Assembly (NCBI GenBank): GCA_050633785.1
Contig: JBOEHE010000002.1
Location: 1-64,000, forward strand
Source of the DNA: CALKZN01 sp050633785
GTDB taxonomy: Bacteria > Pseudomonadota > Gammaproteobacteria > Arenicellales > Arenicellaceae
Reading direction: 5' to 3'
DNA: 64,000 nt
Shown: piece after piece, positions 1-8,814 of the stretch
Layout of the letters: the number at the start of each line of letters is the position of its first letter
How positions within the stretch are numbered: the first letter of the stretch is position 1
Program-made: the position numbers and the translations under genes
Notes under the pieces: model-generated
Told to the model about the DNA's origin: nothing
What the model saw: the letters and a program-made list of their open reading frames with translations, nothing else
The model's database searches: none

Positions 1-45
1 GGCCAGCGCGATTGCCGCGATACTTGTTTTCATTTTATTGCTCAT
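1..45 (-). CDS. N-terminus of an exported protein (cut by window edge)
   Basis: Only the first 15 codons are inside the window. They start at an ATG whose complement lies at 43-45 and read MSNKMKTSIAAIALA, which looks like the charged and early hydrophobic part of a signal peptide. A good ribosome site (AGAGGAAAA on the minus strand) lies about 6 bases upstream. The gene follows the betaine-type transporter permease on the same strand, so another binding protein is possible, but the visible part cannot show this. Confidence 0.55.
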   Translation of the reverse strand, partial: MSNKMKTSIAAIALA

Positions 46-159
46 AGAATGTTTTCCTCTCTCATTAAAAAATTATCTATATAGGTTTCATTATTAACTG
101 AAACATTCCTTAAATGCTCATCACGAATAAACTCAACATGGAGCACTTAAAAAATTCTT

Positions 160-1686
160 TCATTGCCTGGATACAGTTCTGCTGTAATGCCCTTGTACAA
201 TACGATCAATAACCATAGCGCAGAACAAGATAGCCAAACCAGCCAGCAAACCCTGTCCTTTGGCAGCATATTGGAGCGCTTCAAGCACATTCTTGCCCAA
301 CCCTCCGGCACCAATTAACGAGGCAATTACAACCATCGACAAACACATTAAAATAGTCTGATTAACACCCGTCATTATGGAAGGCATAGCCAATGGAATT
401 TCCACATCTTTCAACAAAGTCCAACGCGTCGCACCATAAGCAATAGCGGCCTCTTTAGTCTCCTCAGGAACACCCTGCATACCCAATGCGGTCAGGCGGA
501 TAACAGGCGGCATGCCAAATACAATGGTGGCTAAAACACCAGGAGGCTTTCCCGTGCCAAAGAAGGCAATGATAGGAATCAGATAGACAAACGCTGGCAT
601 AGTTTGCATAAAATCCAACACCGGCAAAGCCGCATTATAGGCACGTTTATTTTTTCCAAACCAAATCCCCAAAGGGATACCAATAACAACACATAAAGCC
701 GCAGCCGCCCCCAACAAAGCAACTGTAACCATGCTGGTTTCCCACAGGCCCAGAAAAGCCAGATAAGACAAAGCTGCCGCTGTGAAAACAGCGACCCTGG
801 GACCAGCAAGACGCCATGCAGTGACCAATATGACAGTCATAACAACCGGCCAAGGTGTACTCACAAACACCGTTTCCAAGCCATTCAGCAAATAACGGAT
901 GACTACAACAACGGTATCGAACATTCCTGCAAAGTTGCTCGACATCCAATCAAAACCATTATCAATAGCCTTCGACCATGGAGTAAACAATTCCTTATCA
1001 ACTGGAAACTGCAATACCCATTGCACAGGCTTAGTCACCGTAAAACGGTAGAGAGTCATAGGCACAATTGCCATCCAGAGAACTGCACTGCATGCAACCC
1101 ATGCCCAACTGAATCCTGATGGAATTGTTTGCGGATCTGCTCGCCATTTTAAATATTGTTTTTCATAACGCAGGTTGGCGTAAAAACCCTGAATCAATTT
1201 GACCAACACCAGAATCACAACACCAGCAATGATGTAATTGATCGAACCACTTGCCAGCTCCTCAGCTTCAGCAGTGACTCTTTGGGTAGCCGTTTTAAGG
1301 TTATCAACTGTTTTCAGTAAACCTTGCGCATCCTCTCCGGCAGCGATTGCTGCCTGAGCCTTCAGCTCAAGTTCTTGATAGCGATGGGTCAAACGTTCAA
1401 CCCGTGCCATTTTTTCAGCACCCAAGTCTCCCCACAAGCCCTTGCCCAACTGCACGAATGCTAACAACTCAAGCATCATAAACGTCCAGAAATAGCCCCA
1501 AAGCCCTCTGGCTGCTCCCCAGAAAGGCCCAATAAGTGCGGCATAGCTATTCCATGACCAGGGAAATCGATTGACCGACTGAATTTTTTCAAAAACCGCT
1601 ATGTAATAGGCTGAATTTCTACTGGTAAACTCTCCTACCGAATTCTTTAAAAGATCAGAGGATGGAGATTCTGTATGTTTATTCAT
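160..1686 (-). CDS. Betaine-type ABC transporter permease (ProW/OpuAB family)
   Basis: Inner-membrane permease of a glycine betaine/proline betaine/choline-type importer, 508 residues. The N-terminal ~270 residues hold several membrane segments and a helical charged stretch. The C-terminal ~230 residues are a binding-protein-dependent transport domain, with the family signature MQTMPAFVYLIPIIAFFG and an EAA-type loop (KEAAIAYGATRWTLLKDVEIP) that would contact the ATPase. The start codon overlaps the ATPase stop by one base (TGATG), indicating translational coupling. The long N-terminal extension makes it larger than a typical ProW. The ligand is not shown by sequence; the neighbouring catabolic locus suggests a quaternary or N-methylated compound. 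Confidence 0.85.
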   Translation of the reverse strand: MNKHTESPSSDLLKNSVGEFTSRNSAYYIAVFEKIQSVNRFPWSWNSYAALIGPFWGAARGLWGYFWTFMMLELLAFVQLGKGLWGDLGAEKMARVERLTHRYQELELKAQAAIAAGEDAQGLLKTVDNLKTATQRVTAEAEELASGSINYIIAGVVILVLVKLIQGFYANLRYEKQYLKWRADPQTIPSGFSWAWVACSAVLWMAIVPMTLYRFTVTKPVQWVLQFPVDKELFTPWSKAIDNGFDWMSSNFAGMFDTVVVVIRYLLNGLETVFVSTPWPVVMTVILVTAWRLAGPRVAVFTAAALSYLAFLGLWETSMVTVALLGAAAALCVVIGIPLGIWFGKNKRAYNAALPVLDFMQTMPAFVYLIPIIAFFGTGKPPGVLATIVFGMPPVIRLTALGMQGVPEETKEAAIAYGATRWTLLKDVEIPLAMPSIMTGVNQTILMCLSMVVIASLIGAGGLGKNVLEALQYAAKGQGLLAGLAILFCAMVIDRIVQGHYSRTVSRQ

Positions 1687-2756
1687 CAGACATTGCCTCC
1701 TTTAATTCCTTTAAGTAGGGTTGTTTTATTAACAACACCAACATCTTTACCCTGGTTATTCTGAATAACGATCGGTTGAGTAGTTGTCGTAGAAATATCG
1801 ATTAAACCACTTAAATCAGTATCTTCCGGCACTTTAGGTGCCTCCTTAAGATCTTCGCCAGGGTTGATTTGATAGGCATTAATATCTTCCATAATGCTGC
1901 GGGCAAAAATTAATTTCAGCGTTGATATACCTTCAACAAAGTCACTTACATAATCATCTATTGGATTAGTAACAATTTCCTCAGGCGTGCCAACTTGCAC
2001 TATCTTCCCATCTTTCATAATAGCGATACGATGGCCAATGCGTATGGCCTCATCCAGATCATGCGTAATAAATACAGTCGTTTTCTGCAAATCAGCTGAC
2101 AAAGCCATAAACTGTTGCTGCAATTGACGCCGGATCAAAGGGTCTAACGCAGAAAAAGGCTCATCCATTAATAATATCTCTGGATCAGATGCCAGAGCCC
2201 GAGCTAGTCCAACGCGTTGTTGCATACCGCCAGATAATTCAGCGGGAAAACGATCCTCATAGCCATCAAGATTCACCAGATGCAGACAATGCTGAGAAAC
2301 ATTCCAGCGTTGAGACTTGGGTTCCCCTTTAACCTTTAAAGGAAAAGCAACATTATCCCTGACCGTCATATGCGGCAGAAGTGCCATATGCTGGAACACC
2401 ATACCAATATGGGAAGCCCGCATTTCTCGCAGCTGCCTGGGGTCCAGTGACATCATATCCTTGCCCAACACCTGTATCTGGCCAGACGTCGGCTCATGCA
2501 AACGGTTTAGATGCCTGACCATAGTAGACTTTCCCGAACCCGACAAACCCATGACACAAAAAATTTCCCCACGCTTAACCTCAAACGAACAATCAGCAAC
2601 ACCAACGACACACCCATATTGCTCAAGCACTTGTGCTTTGCTCAGGTTCTCCTGCTGGATTGCTCGCATAGCTTCATCGGTTCTGGAACCAAAAATTTTC
2701 CAGACATCCTTCAAATTGATAACCACTTCATTCAAAACAGAATACTCCAACAACAC
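1686..2756 (-). CDS. Betaine-type ABC transporter ATP-binding subunit (ProV/OpuAA family)
   Basis: Cytoplasmic ATPase that powers the adjacent permease. The Walker A motif GLSGSGKST, the LSGGMQQRVGLARAL signature and the Walker B LLMDEPFSALDPL are all visible. The last ~90 residues form a CBS-like regulatory tail, as in ProV, where CBS domains sense ionic strength. No ATG fits the start: the 5' end reads TTG TTG GAG, and further in-frame TTG and GTG codons follow a GGAG, so the true start may be a few codons inside the given end. It is separated from the binding-protein gene by 286 bases containing a hairpin. The family assignment is firm; the substrate is unknown. Confidence 0.85.
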   Translation of the reverse strand: MLLEYSVLNEVVINLKDVWKIFGSRTDEAMRAIQQENLSKAQVLEQYGCVVGVADCSFEVKRGEIFCVMGLSGSGKSTMVRHLNRLHEPTSGQIQVLGKDMMSLDPRQLREMRASHIGMVFQHMALLPHMTVRDNVAFPLKVKGEPKSQRWNVSQHCLHLVNLDGYEDRFPAELSGGMQQRVGLARALASDPEILLMDEPFSALDPLIRRQLQQQFMALSADLQKTTVFITHDLDEAIRIGHRIAIMKDGKIVQVGTPEEIVTNPIDDYVSDFVEGISTLKLIFARSIMEDINAYQINPGEDLKEAPKVPEDTDLSGLIDISTTTTQPIVIQNNQGKDVGVVNKTTLLKGIKGGNV

Positions 2757-2771
2757 TCTATGATAATAACC

Positions 2772-2797
2772 GGCATAGCCTTTCTAATAGCTATGCC
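2772..2797 (-). other. Stem-loop between binding-protein and ATPase genes
   Basis: The 8-base arms GGCATAGC and GCTATGCC surround a 10-base loop. On the transcribed minus strand it lies after the binding-protein gene and before the ATPase gene, with no T-run. Such intercistronic hairpins often keep the upstream binding-protein mRNA more abundant. This role is inferred. Confidence 0.45.
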
Positions 2798-3042
2798 AGG
2801 ACCTGTTGACGTTCCATTATCTACCACTGTTATTACTGAGAAAGATTTCAAGCAAAATTGGGGAAACATCGTTGACATCAGCCCAATCAGCTACGAAATC
2901 AACATACCTTGAAAGCAAGTACAATAAGTGAACTCTCAGCAACATCCTGATAGGCATGGACTGTTCTTTGCCCAATCACAGTCCACAGCAGTGTCAGAGA
3001 CGAAACGTAAACAGGCCTGACAAAAAACCATTTATTTCCAGC

Positions 3043-4017
3043 TTATTTCAACCATGAATCAACGGTAGAACCATTGTCAGCAACCCAGCTTTTAGCGAAT
3101 TCAGCCGGGTCCTTTTTATCCACCACCACAGCGAATGTCATAGCCGATACCATATCTGTATCAAATTTGACATTGGATAGCAGGCGGCTCGCTTCCGGGT
3201 ACTTTTTCTCCAATGATTTAGCAAAGTGAATATTTAGAAACACGGAGCTATAAGCAGTTCCTGCATTCGATTTATTTAACCAATCTGCATCATCGTTAGG
3301 TTGCAGAACTTTCCATTTATCAGCATCATGCGCTGGCTCTTCCAACAAAACCAGATCATACAGCTCAAACATGTGATGTGGAGTAAAGCAAAAGAAAACA
3401 AATGGCTGTTTCTTCTTGATCGCATTATCCACTTCTGCCATTGCTACTGCCTCATCCAGCTCTTTGAGATGCATAGTCGTATCATAGCCATAGCTTTTAG
3501 CACGCACTTTTTCAACATTGGTTGATGCCCAGCCAGGAACACCAATCCAGACTTCGCCCTTACCATCACCATCGGTATCAAAGTGCTTGGCGATATCGGG
3601 GTTTGTCAAATCAGACAGTTTCTTGATTCCCGTGGTTTCAGCAGTATGCTTAGTAGCGCACATGCCTTGAGTTGATGGCACACCATTTTGATTCATAACA
3701 ACGGTGCCATTCTCTGTCACATATTTATCATGCAGGTTTTGCTGGTTTGGCAACCACACTTCTGGATGAACATCCATGCTGCCCTTATCCATAGCTTCAA
3801 AAATAACCACATTGTTGCCATCTTGAATCTCGATCTCAAGACCCAGATTATCTTCCATAACAACCTTAAGAACATTGGCTGTGACTTTTGCCGATGGCCA
3901 GTTAGGTCCTCCAATAACAATATCAGCAGCATGAGCAACATGCATTGATGACAGAAGTCCCAATGCCAATGTGCCTGTCAAGACTTTACTCGATAAATCT
4001 AATGTTGTTTTTTTCAT
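3043..4017 (-). CDS. Periplasmic betaine-type binding protein (OpuAC family)
   Basis: Substrate-binding protein feeding the downstream ATPase and permease. It has a signal peptide (MKKTTLDLSSKVLTGTLALG, cleavage near AHA-AD) followed by an OpuAC/ProX-type fold starting DIVIGGPNWPSAKV. Tryptophans and phenylalanines in segments such as VHPEVWLPN, GVPGWAST and PFVFFCFTPH are of the kind that form the aromatic box around a quaternary ammonium group. An upstream GTG is in frame, but the ATG at 4017 sits 5 bases from a GAGGAG ribosome site and is preferred. It is first in the transporter operon and lies directly downstream of the catabolic genes. Glycine betaine, proline betaine, carnitine and aromatic betaines all remain possible. 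Confidence 0.85.
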   Translation of the reverse strand: MKKTTLDLSSKVLTGTLALGLLSSMHVAHAADIVIGGPNWPSAKVTANVLKVVMEDNLGLEIEIQDGNNVVIFEAMDKGSMDVHPEVWLPNQQNLHDKYVTENGTVVMNQNGVPSTQGMCATKHTAETTGIKKLSDLTNPDIAKHFDTDGDGKGEVWIGVPGWASTNVEKVRAKSYGYDTTMHLKELDEAVAMAEVDNAIKKKQPFVFFCFTPHHMFELYDLVLLEEPAHDADKWKVLQPNDDADWLNKSNAGTAYSSVFLNIHFAKSLEKKYPEASRLLSNVKFDTDMVSAMTFAVVVDKKDPAEFAKSWVADNGSTVDSWLK

Positions 4018-4143
4018 AATCACTCCTCCTCAGAGCAAAATAGTTTGATGAGAGCCAAGGCTCTTCATGATTTAGAATGCACCTTTAAACAGGTGTCTTA
4101 TTTTATAAACTTCCTGAACCTTTCCAGGCGTTGATCAACAAGG

Positions 4144-4518
4144 TCATTCACCGTCACTAAACTCCTGCATCAGCATTGGAATGGCCAAATTGCATGAGTG
4201 AATTCCCATGACCGTTGTCAGTTGAATGACTTCCAGTATTTCCTCTTTAGTCGCACCCGCCTTGATAGCATTTTGCATGTGCCGTCTGGTGCCAGGTTCA
4301 TAAAGGTGTGTAGTCGCTGCGTTTATCGCAATCATAATCAATTCTTTGTATTTCTGCGGCAGCGGCCCTTTAGTATGAGGGACACTGCGAAATGCCAGAT
4401 ACGCTTCCAGATAGTCAGGATCCAATTCAGCCAGCTTATCCCAGACCGGATTCCAGTCGCCTTTATCCTTGTGATCAAGAGTATGCGGATACTGTTTGTC
4501 TTCAGAATTCAGTGTCAT
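4144..4518 (-). CDS. Carboxymuconolactone decarboxylase-like protein
   Basis: A 124-residue helical protein of the carboxymuconolactone decarboxylase/AhpD superfamily. The family core is visible as PQKYKELIMIAINAATTHLYEPGTR followed by HMQNAIKAGATKEEILEVIQ. The CxxC pair that AhpD-type oxidoreductases use is absent, and only one cysteine appears near the end (MGIHSCNLAI), so a thiol-peroxidase partner role is unlikely. A longer in-frame reading exists, but the ATG at 4518 lies 4 bases past the stop of the ThDP gene, which fits an operon. It may act on a ring-cleavage product or as an accessory protein; the reaction is unknown. Confidence 0.75.
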   Translation of the reverse strand: MTLNSEDKQYPHTLDHKDKGDWNPVWDKLAELDPDYLEAYLAFRSVPHTKGPLPQKYKELIMIAINAATTHLYEPGTRRHMQNAIKAGATKEEILEVIQLTTVMGIHSCNLAIPMLMQEFSDGE

Positions 4519-4522
4519 TGCA

Positions 4523-6214
4523 TTAACCCCCTCTGTGCTTGAATGAGTCACGGCGAAAACTGAACAAGGCTTCAGGGTCGACAGACACATCGACCACCGC
4601 AGGTTTTCCGCACGCTAAAGCCGCTTCAACTGCAGGCGCAACCTGACTTAATTTTTCAGCCCGAAATCCAGCAGCACCATAGAGTTCGGCCATTTTGTCA
4701 AACTCTGGGCTACCTATATCTGCACCGATATACCTTTGGTCAAAAAAGTCACGCTGATACGCTTTTTCTGCTCCCCAGCAACCATTGTTCATGACAACTG
4801 TGACTGTATTAATTCCATGATCAACAGCAGTGCTCAGTTCTGACACACTCATGCCAAAACCGCCATCCCCCATCAAGCTGATCACAGGTGCTTCTGGACG
4901 AGCCAGTTTCGCTCCCAAACCACACGCAAACGAAAAACCAACCAGACCAAAATCCAACGGTGTGAATAATGAGCGTGGGGAGTGGTAATTCATAGCATCT
5001 GTTGCCTGCAAGCACAGAGTTCCTGCATCCATGGTTATGATGGATTGTTCTGGGATTACTTGACGCAAGACTTTAAACAAACCAGAAGGTTGCATTGGAC
5101 TGTCATCCATTACTGCATCTGAATCGCGTTGCTGCCTGTAGTTCAAGCGATTGTTTTTAAACGCATGAGTCCAGGCATCAACCTCAGCCTGATTGTACAT
5201 CTGTGTAATCGCTTCTCTGAGTTGATTTGCTACCGTTGGCGCATCCCCCCAGATACCGAGTTCAACAGGAAAGAAACGGCCAATAGCGGTAGGCTCCAAT
5301 TCAACCTGAATAATAGCCGCATCGCGATTAATATTGTCATAGGTATAAAACGTGGAATTGAAACCCAGACGAGTACCCAAGGCCAGAATAACATCGGCTT
5401 CTCTTACCAGACCGGATGCAACCGGGTTACCCCGTGGCCCCATTTGACCGGCATTGAGAGGGTGAGAATATGGCACTGCATCACCATGACCCGGTGAAGT
5501 GACGATCGGCGCATTTAACGCCTCAGCTAAGGCCAGTGCTTGCTCGTGTCCAGCTGTGTTTTTGATGCCTCCACCAGCAATAATCACCGGACATTTAGCA
5601 TTCATCAAGAGTTCAGCGGCTTTTTTGATAGCATCAGGTGCGCCCGCTGGAACAGTTTGTGATCGATAGTTGACAGGTTGTTGAAACTCAGAATATTCAG
5701 CCTGGGCTGACAATACATCTCGCGGCAGGTTCAATTGAACAGGGCCTCGACGTGGTGTCATAGCAACACGAAAGGCTTCTCGGAATAGTTCTGGAACACG
5801 GCCTGCATCAGTCACCGTCCAGGTCTTTTTAGTCACTGGTGTGAATAATGATTGTTGGTCGACTTCCTGAAATGCATCACGATAAACATGCTGAGTTGAT
5901 AACGAACCAGCAATAGACACAACTGGAGAAAAAGCAGCCGCAGCCTGCGCCAAGCCTGTAACCAAATTGGTCGCCCCCGGGCCATTCTGGCCAGCCAGGA
6001 TCACACCTGGTTGACCACTGGCTCGAGCATAACCATCCGCCATATGCGTACCAGTGCGTTCATCATGCACACCAATAAAATTGATGTCATTAGCATCATA
6101 CAATGCATCAAACATCTCCATAGTTGCTGAGCCGATAAGCCCAAAAACGTGTTCAGTTTTTTCGGCTTTTAAAGCCTCAACGGCGGCTTGCCCACCTGAT
6201 AATTTGTGCTTCAT
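4523..6214 (-). CDS. Thiamine-diphosphate-dependent enzyme, acetolactate synthase-like
   Basis: A 563-residue ThDP enzyme with the usual three domains. The N-terminal pyrimidine-binding domain has the catalytic glutamate in HDERTG (about E52). A central Rossmann-like domain follows (PVIIAGGGIKN). The C-terminal diphosphate-binding domain has MGDGGFG (about 448-454) and the NN end of the GDG-N motif (VVMNNGCWG). The overall pattern resembles acetolactate synthases and sulfoacetaldehyde acetyltransferases rather than branched-chain biosynthetic IlvB, and no small regulatory subunit is adjacent. It overlaps the upstream hydrolase by 4 bases (ATGA) and is followed closely by a decarboxylase-like gene. 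It probably handles a 2-oxo or aldehyde intermediate of the locus; the substrate is not determinable. Confidence 0.75.
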   Translation of the reverse strand: MKHKLSGGQAAVEALKAEKTEHVFGLIGSATMEMFDALYDANDINFIGVHDERTGTHMADGYARASGQPGVILAGQNGPGATNLVTGLAQAAAAFSPVVSIAGSLSTQHVYRDAFQEVDQQSLFTPVTKKTWTVTDAGRVPELFREAFRVAMTPRRGPVQLNLPRDVLSAQAEYSEFQQPVNYRSQTVPAGAPDAIKKAAELLMNAKCPVIIAGGGIKNTAGHEQALALAEALNAPIVTSPGHGDAVPYSHPLNAGQMGPRGNPVASGLVREADVILALGTRLGFNSTFYTYDNINRDAAIIQVELEPTAIGRFFPVELGIWGDAPTVANQLREAITQMYNQAEVDAWTHAFKNNRLNYRQQRDSDAVMDDSPMQPSGLFKVLRQVIPEQSIITMDAGTLCLQATDAMNYHSPRSLFTPLDFGLVGFSFACGLGAKLARPEAPVISLMGDGGFGMSVSELSTAVDHGINTVTVVMNNGCWGAEKAYQRDFFDQRYIGADIGSPEFDKMAELYGAAGFRAEKLSQVAPAVEAALACGKPAVVDVSVDPEALFSFRRDSFKHRGG

Positions 6215-7032
6215 AATTTTTTTGCCTTCAAAAATGTCAAAAGAGGTTCAATAAATAGTTCTGGTTGTTCCACCAGCCCCATATGTTGCAACCTGGGTAA
6301 AATTACTGTTTCTGCGCCATCTATTTCAGACGCAATGGCCAATGACATGGCAGGTGTGCTGCCACTGTCGTTCTCACATGTGATAACAATAGTCGGCGGC
6401 TTAACAGGCGGCTCCGGTCTGATTAACTCAGTTACACCTACTGCCAGAACCTGTCGGCACTGGGTATATCCAACAGGGTCATTAGCCAACACCCAATCAG
6501 CAACTTGCTGCACATACTCTTTGTTTGAGTCCAGAAACTCAGGGGTAAACCAGCGTTCCAGAGTTGCAGACAATGTTGCCCCCAGCCCTCCAGCACCAGT
6601 GTCAGCCACCCGTTGTTCAACCAATTTCTGAGCTTCAGGGCTACGCTCATGCGGGGAGTTTAAAATACCCAACGCCGAGACCCGTTCAGGGTTATCCATT
6701 GCAAAGCGCCGATTGATCATTCCCCCCAGAGAAAAACCGATAAGAACCGCTGTTTCAATGTCCAGCTCATCCATCAGCTGCCGTAACTGCAAGGCATAAA
6801 CCGTCAGACTGGGCTCACTTTCCGGCATGACACTATTACCATGCCCAAGTAAGTCATAGCTGAGCACCCGATACTGTTTTTCAAATACTGCTACATACTC
6901 ATCCCATACGTTCTGATTCAATCCCAAGCCATGAATCAACACTACCGTTGGGGCATCTCGCAAACCCGTTAAGCGGTAAGCAGTCCCATTAGCTCTGTGA
7001 TGATCATTGCAATCACTATTACTATTTTTCAT
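6211..7032 (-). CDS. Alpha/beta hydrolase (catabolic copy 2)
   Basis: A 273-residue alpha/beta-fold hydrolase related to 3-oxoadipate enol-lactonase and RutD. Visible are the oxyanion-hole motif LIHGLGLN (HG near 34-35), the nucleophile elbow GFSLGG (S101) and a late histidine in LQHMGLVEQ. It lies between the PF06684 gene and the ThDP gene and is translationally coupled to the latter. By analogy with TgnD of trigonelline degradation, or RutD, it could hydrolyse an enamide or enol product after flavin-dependent ring opening. That is inference. A second hydrolase with the same neighbours lies at 14334-15203. Confidence 0.75.
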   Translation of the reverse strand: MKNSNSDCNDHHRANGTAYRLTGLRDAPTVVLIHGLGLNQNVWDEYVAVFEKQYRVLSYDLLGHGNSVMPESEPSLTVYALQLRQLMDELDIETAVLIGFSLGGMINRRFAMDNPERVSALGILNSPHERSPEAQKLVEQRVADTGAGGLGATLSATLERWFTPEFLDSNKEYVQQVADWVLANDPVGYTQCRQVLAVGVTELIRPEPPVKPPTIVITCENDSGSTPAMSLAIASEIDGAETVILPRLQHMGLVEQPELFIEPLLTFLKAKKL

Positions 7033-7083
7033 TCTGTTTCGGCTCTACTTCGACCACCCTTTCACTCTGGTTACAACGTAATA

Positions 7084-7674
7084 TCACTCTGAAATTCCCA
7101 TATCTTTCATATCCTGATACCGGTCACCAATGCGATGGTGCGGGTGTCCACCAACAGATGCTCCCAAGGCAATCACAATTTCATCTTCAGCAGGTGCATC
7201 AGGTACATTCATATGGATAGTCTGGTAATGCGAACGACGCCCACCATCGTGCTTATCCATCAAAGGTATCATCAGAGGAGTTCCAGCCGCTCCGCGAGTG
7301 TTAGTAAAGACCAGATAGGTTTTGGCACCAACCGCATCACGATATTGATTACCAAACCAAAGGCTATGAGTAACTGCCTGAGCATGTTCAATTTCACCGC
7401 CCATACCCACTACAGATGCCTTTCCATAGCCTTCAATAGCATCACCAGTCACATCCAGAATCATATCAACCAGCACTTTGCCAACGGTTGGGCAAATCGC
7501 CTGAATTTCGGGACTCAGATCTTCGACAAAGCCACGTCCATACCATGGGTTCTTGATTATAGCGATTGCAGCTACCAGCTTGGTTGGTGTGGGCACTGCT
7601 TTGCCGCCTTCGATTTGTGTGGTTTGAACCTGCAGTAAAGTACGACGTATTTCAGCCTGTATTGCTTTAGACAT
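7084..7674 (-). CDS. PF06684 'amino acid synthesis' family protein (copy 2)
   Basis: A 196-residue protein of the former DUF1185 family, known from crystal structures to have a variant of the Bacillus chorismate mutase fold, with function unproven. Characteristic segments are IIKNPWYGRGFVEDL, EGYGKASVVGMGGEIEHAQA and the near-C-terminal ALGASVGGHPHHRIGDRYQD. A paralogue at 15206-15808 shares all of these (IIKNPW.GRGFVEDL, HHRIGDRYQD). Both sit next to an alpha/beta hydrolase, a flavin reductase and an aldehyde dehydrogenase, so a role in the same catabolic route is likely. The ribosome site AGGAAAA supports the ATG. Confidence 0.75.
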   Translation of the reverse strand: MSKAIQAEIRRTLLQVQTTQIEGGKAVPTPTKLVAAIAIIKNPWYGRGFVEDLSPEIQAICPTVGKVLVDMILDVTGDAIEGYGKASVVGMGGEIEHAQAVTHSLWFGNQYRDAVGAKTYLVFTNTRGAAGTPLMIPLMDKHDGGRRSHYQTIHMNVPDAPAEDEIVIALGASVGGHPHHRIGDRYQDMKDMGISE

Positions 7675-7731
7675 AAGTTTTCCTGATTAATTTTCTTAAT
7701 AATTGATTACGATTAAATTCTCTTTGCCGGT

Positions 7732-8766
7732 TTATTGGAACGCCGGCATGACCTCATCGACAAACAGTTGCAGAGAACGCTTTTGTTCCTCCAGGCCAAG
7801 CCCCATTGAGGCGTAATAAATAAAGGCATCCACCCCAAGTTCGTCATACAGACGTAATTTCTCTATTACGGTATCTGGAGAACCGAAGATCAGGTTTTCC
7901 TCCAGCATTGATTCATCAACAAAGACATTACCCTCCAAATCTTTCAGAGAAACTACGTCAGGGAACCCATTAACGACATCGCCTTTTTTCATCATCAAAT
8001 TGCCGAACTGCCCTAATTGTCTGCGCACAGAATCCAGAGCAGAGCTACGATCAGTATCATTGGCGTACACAGCGGTATGACGCATCATGACAAAGCGACC
8101 ATCAAAAGTGCCGGAATGTTTGGCAATCGACTCATCCAGCTGGCTCTTATACAGTTCAGCCTCAGCAAAGGGTTTGGTCAATGGCCAGCTCATAATGTTG
8201 CAGTTGTTGGCTACAGCGTAGTCAAATGTAATTGGTGAACGGGCTGCCACCCACATAGGAACTTCCTGTTGTAAAGGTTTAGGACAGGAAGTCGCTTTAG
8301 GAAACTGCCAGTACTCACCATCATGCTCGACATCGCCTTGCCACAAAGCCGGAATCAAGGGCAACATTTCCTGCATATAACGCCAGCTGTCCGGCTGTTG
8401 TAAACCGGGTTTCATTCGGTCAAACTCGCGTTGATAAGCTCCTGAACCTATGCCAAATTCCAACCTGCCACCACTGATCAAGTCCAGCATGGCTGCTTCA
8501 CCGGCAAGATTAATAGGATGCCAATAGGCAGCATTTGCCACACCACAACCCAGACGAATATTTTCGGTATGACCAGCCCACCAGGTTAATATCTGAAATG
8601 GGTTTGGCGCAATAGTCATCTCCAGAGCATGATGTTCAGCGGCCCAGACTATTTCAAAACCAGCCTGATCAGCCATCTGAACCATTTCCAGAGTATGACG
8701 AGCGACATCCTGCATGTCAGTAGTAGCATCCATGCGCTCAAGATTAATTGCTATTTGAAATTTCAT
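7732..8766 (-). CDS. Luciferase-like flavin-dependent monooxygenase (LLM class)
   Basis: A 344-residue TIM-barrel monooxygenase of the bacterial luciferase family, the only oxygenase in the locus. Family features are FEIVWAAEHH, IRLGCGVANAAYWHP and GGRLEFGIGSGAYQREFDR. Such enzymes use reduced FMN or FAD delivered by a separate reductase; two candidate reductase genes (10296-10871 and 13402-14328) are nearby. Known relatives insert oxygen in ring-opening steps: RutA opens uracil, and the trigonelline oxygenase TgnB opens an N-methylpyridinium ring. An aldehyde dehydrogenase immediately upstream and a PF06684 plus hydrolase pair downstream suggest oxidative cleavage to an aldehyde, then an acid, then hydrolysis. 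The substrate is unproven. Confidence 0.8.
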   Translation of the reverse strand: MKFQIAINLERMDATTDMQDVARHTLEMVQMADQAGFEIVWAAEHHALEMTIAPNPFQILTWWAGHTENIRLGCGVANAAYWHPINLAGEAAMLDLISGGRLEFGIGSGAYQREFDRMKPGLQQPDSWRYMQEMLPLIPALWQGDVEHDGEYWQFPKATSCPKPLQQEVPMWVAARSPITFDYAVANNCNIMSWPLTKPFAEAELYKSQLDESIAKHSGTFDGRFVMMRHTAVYANDTDRSSALDSVRRQLGQFGNLMMKKGDVVNGFPDVVSLKDLEGNVFVDESMLEENLIFGSPDTVIEKLRLYDELGVDAFIYYASMGLGLEEQKRSLQLFVDEVMPAFQ

Positions 8767-8814
8767 ATGTATTTTCCTAAACGTTTTTTCGACTAGAATC
8801 AGGTCAGTAAGCGC

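Noticed and set aside
2317..2912. Plus-strand readings over the ATPase gene
   Set aside because: These lie opposite a clearly conserved ATPase, so they are shadows.
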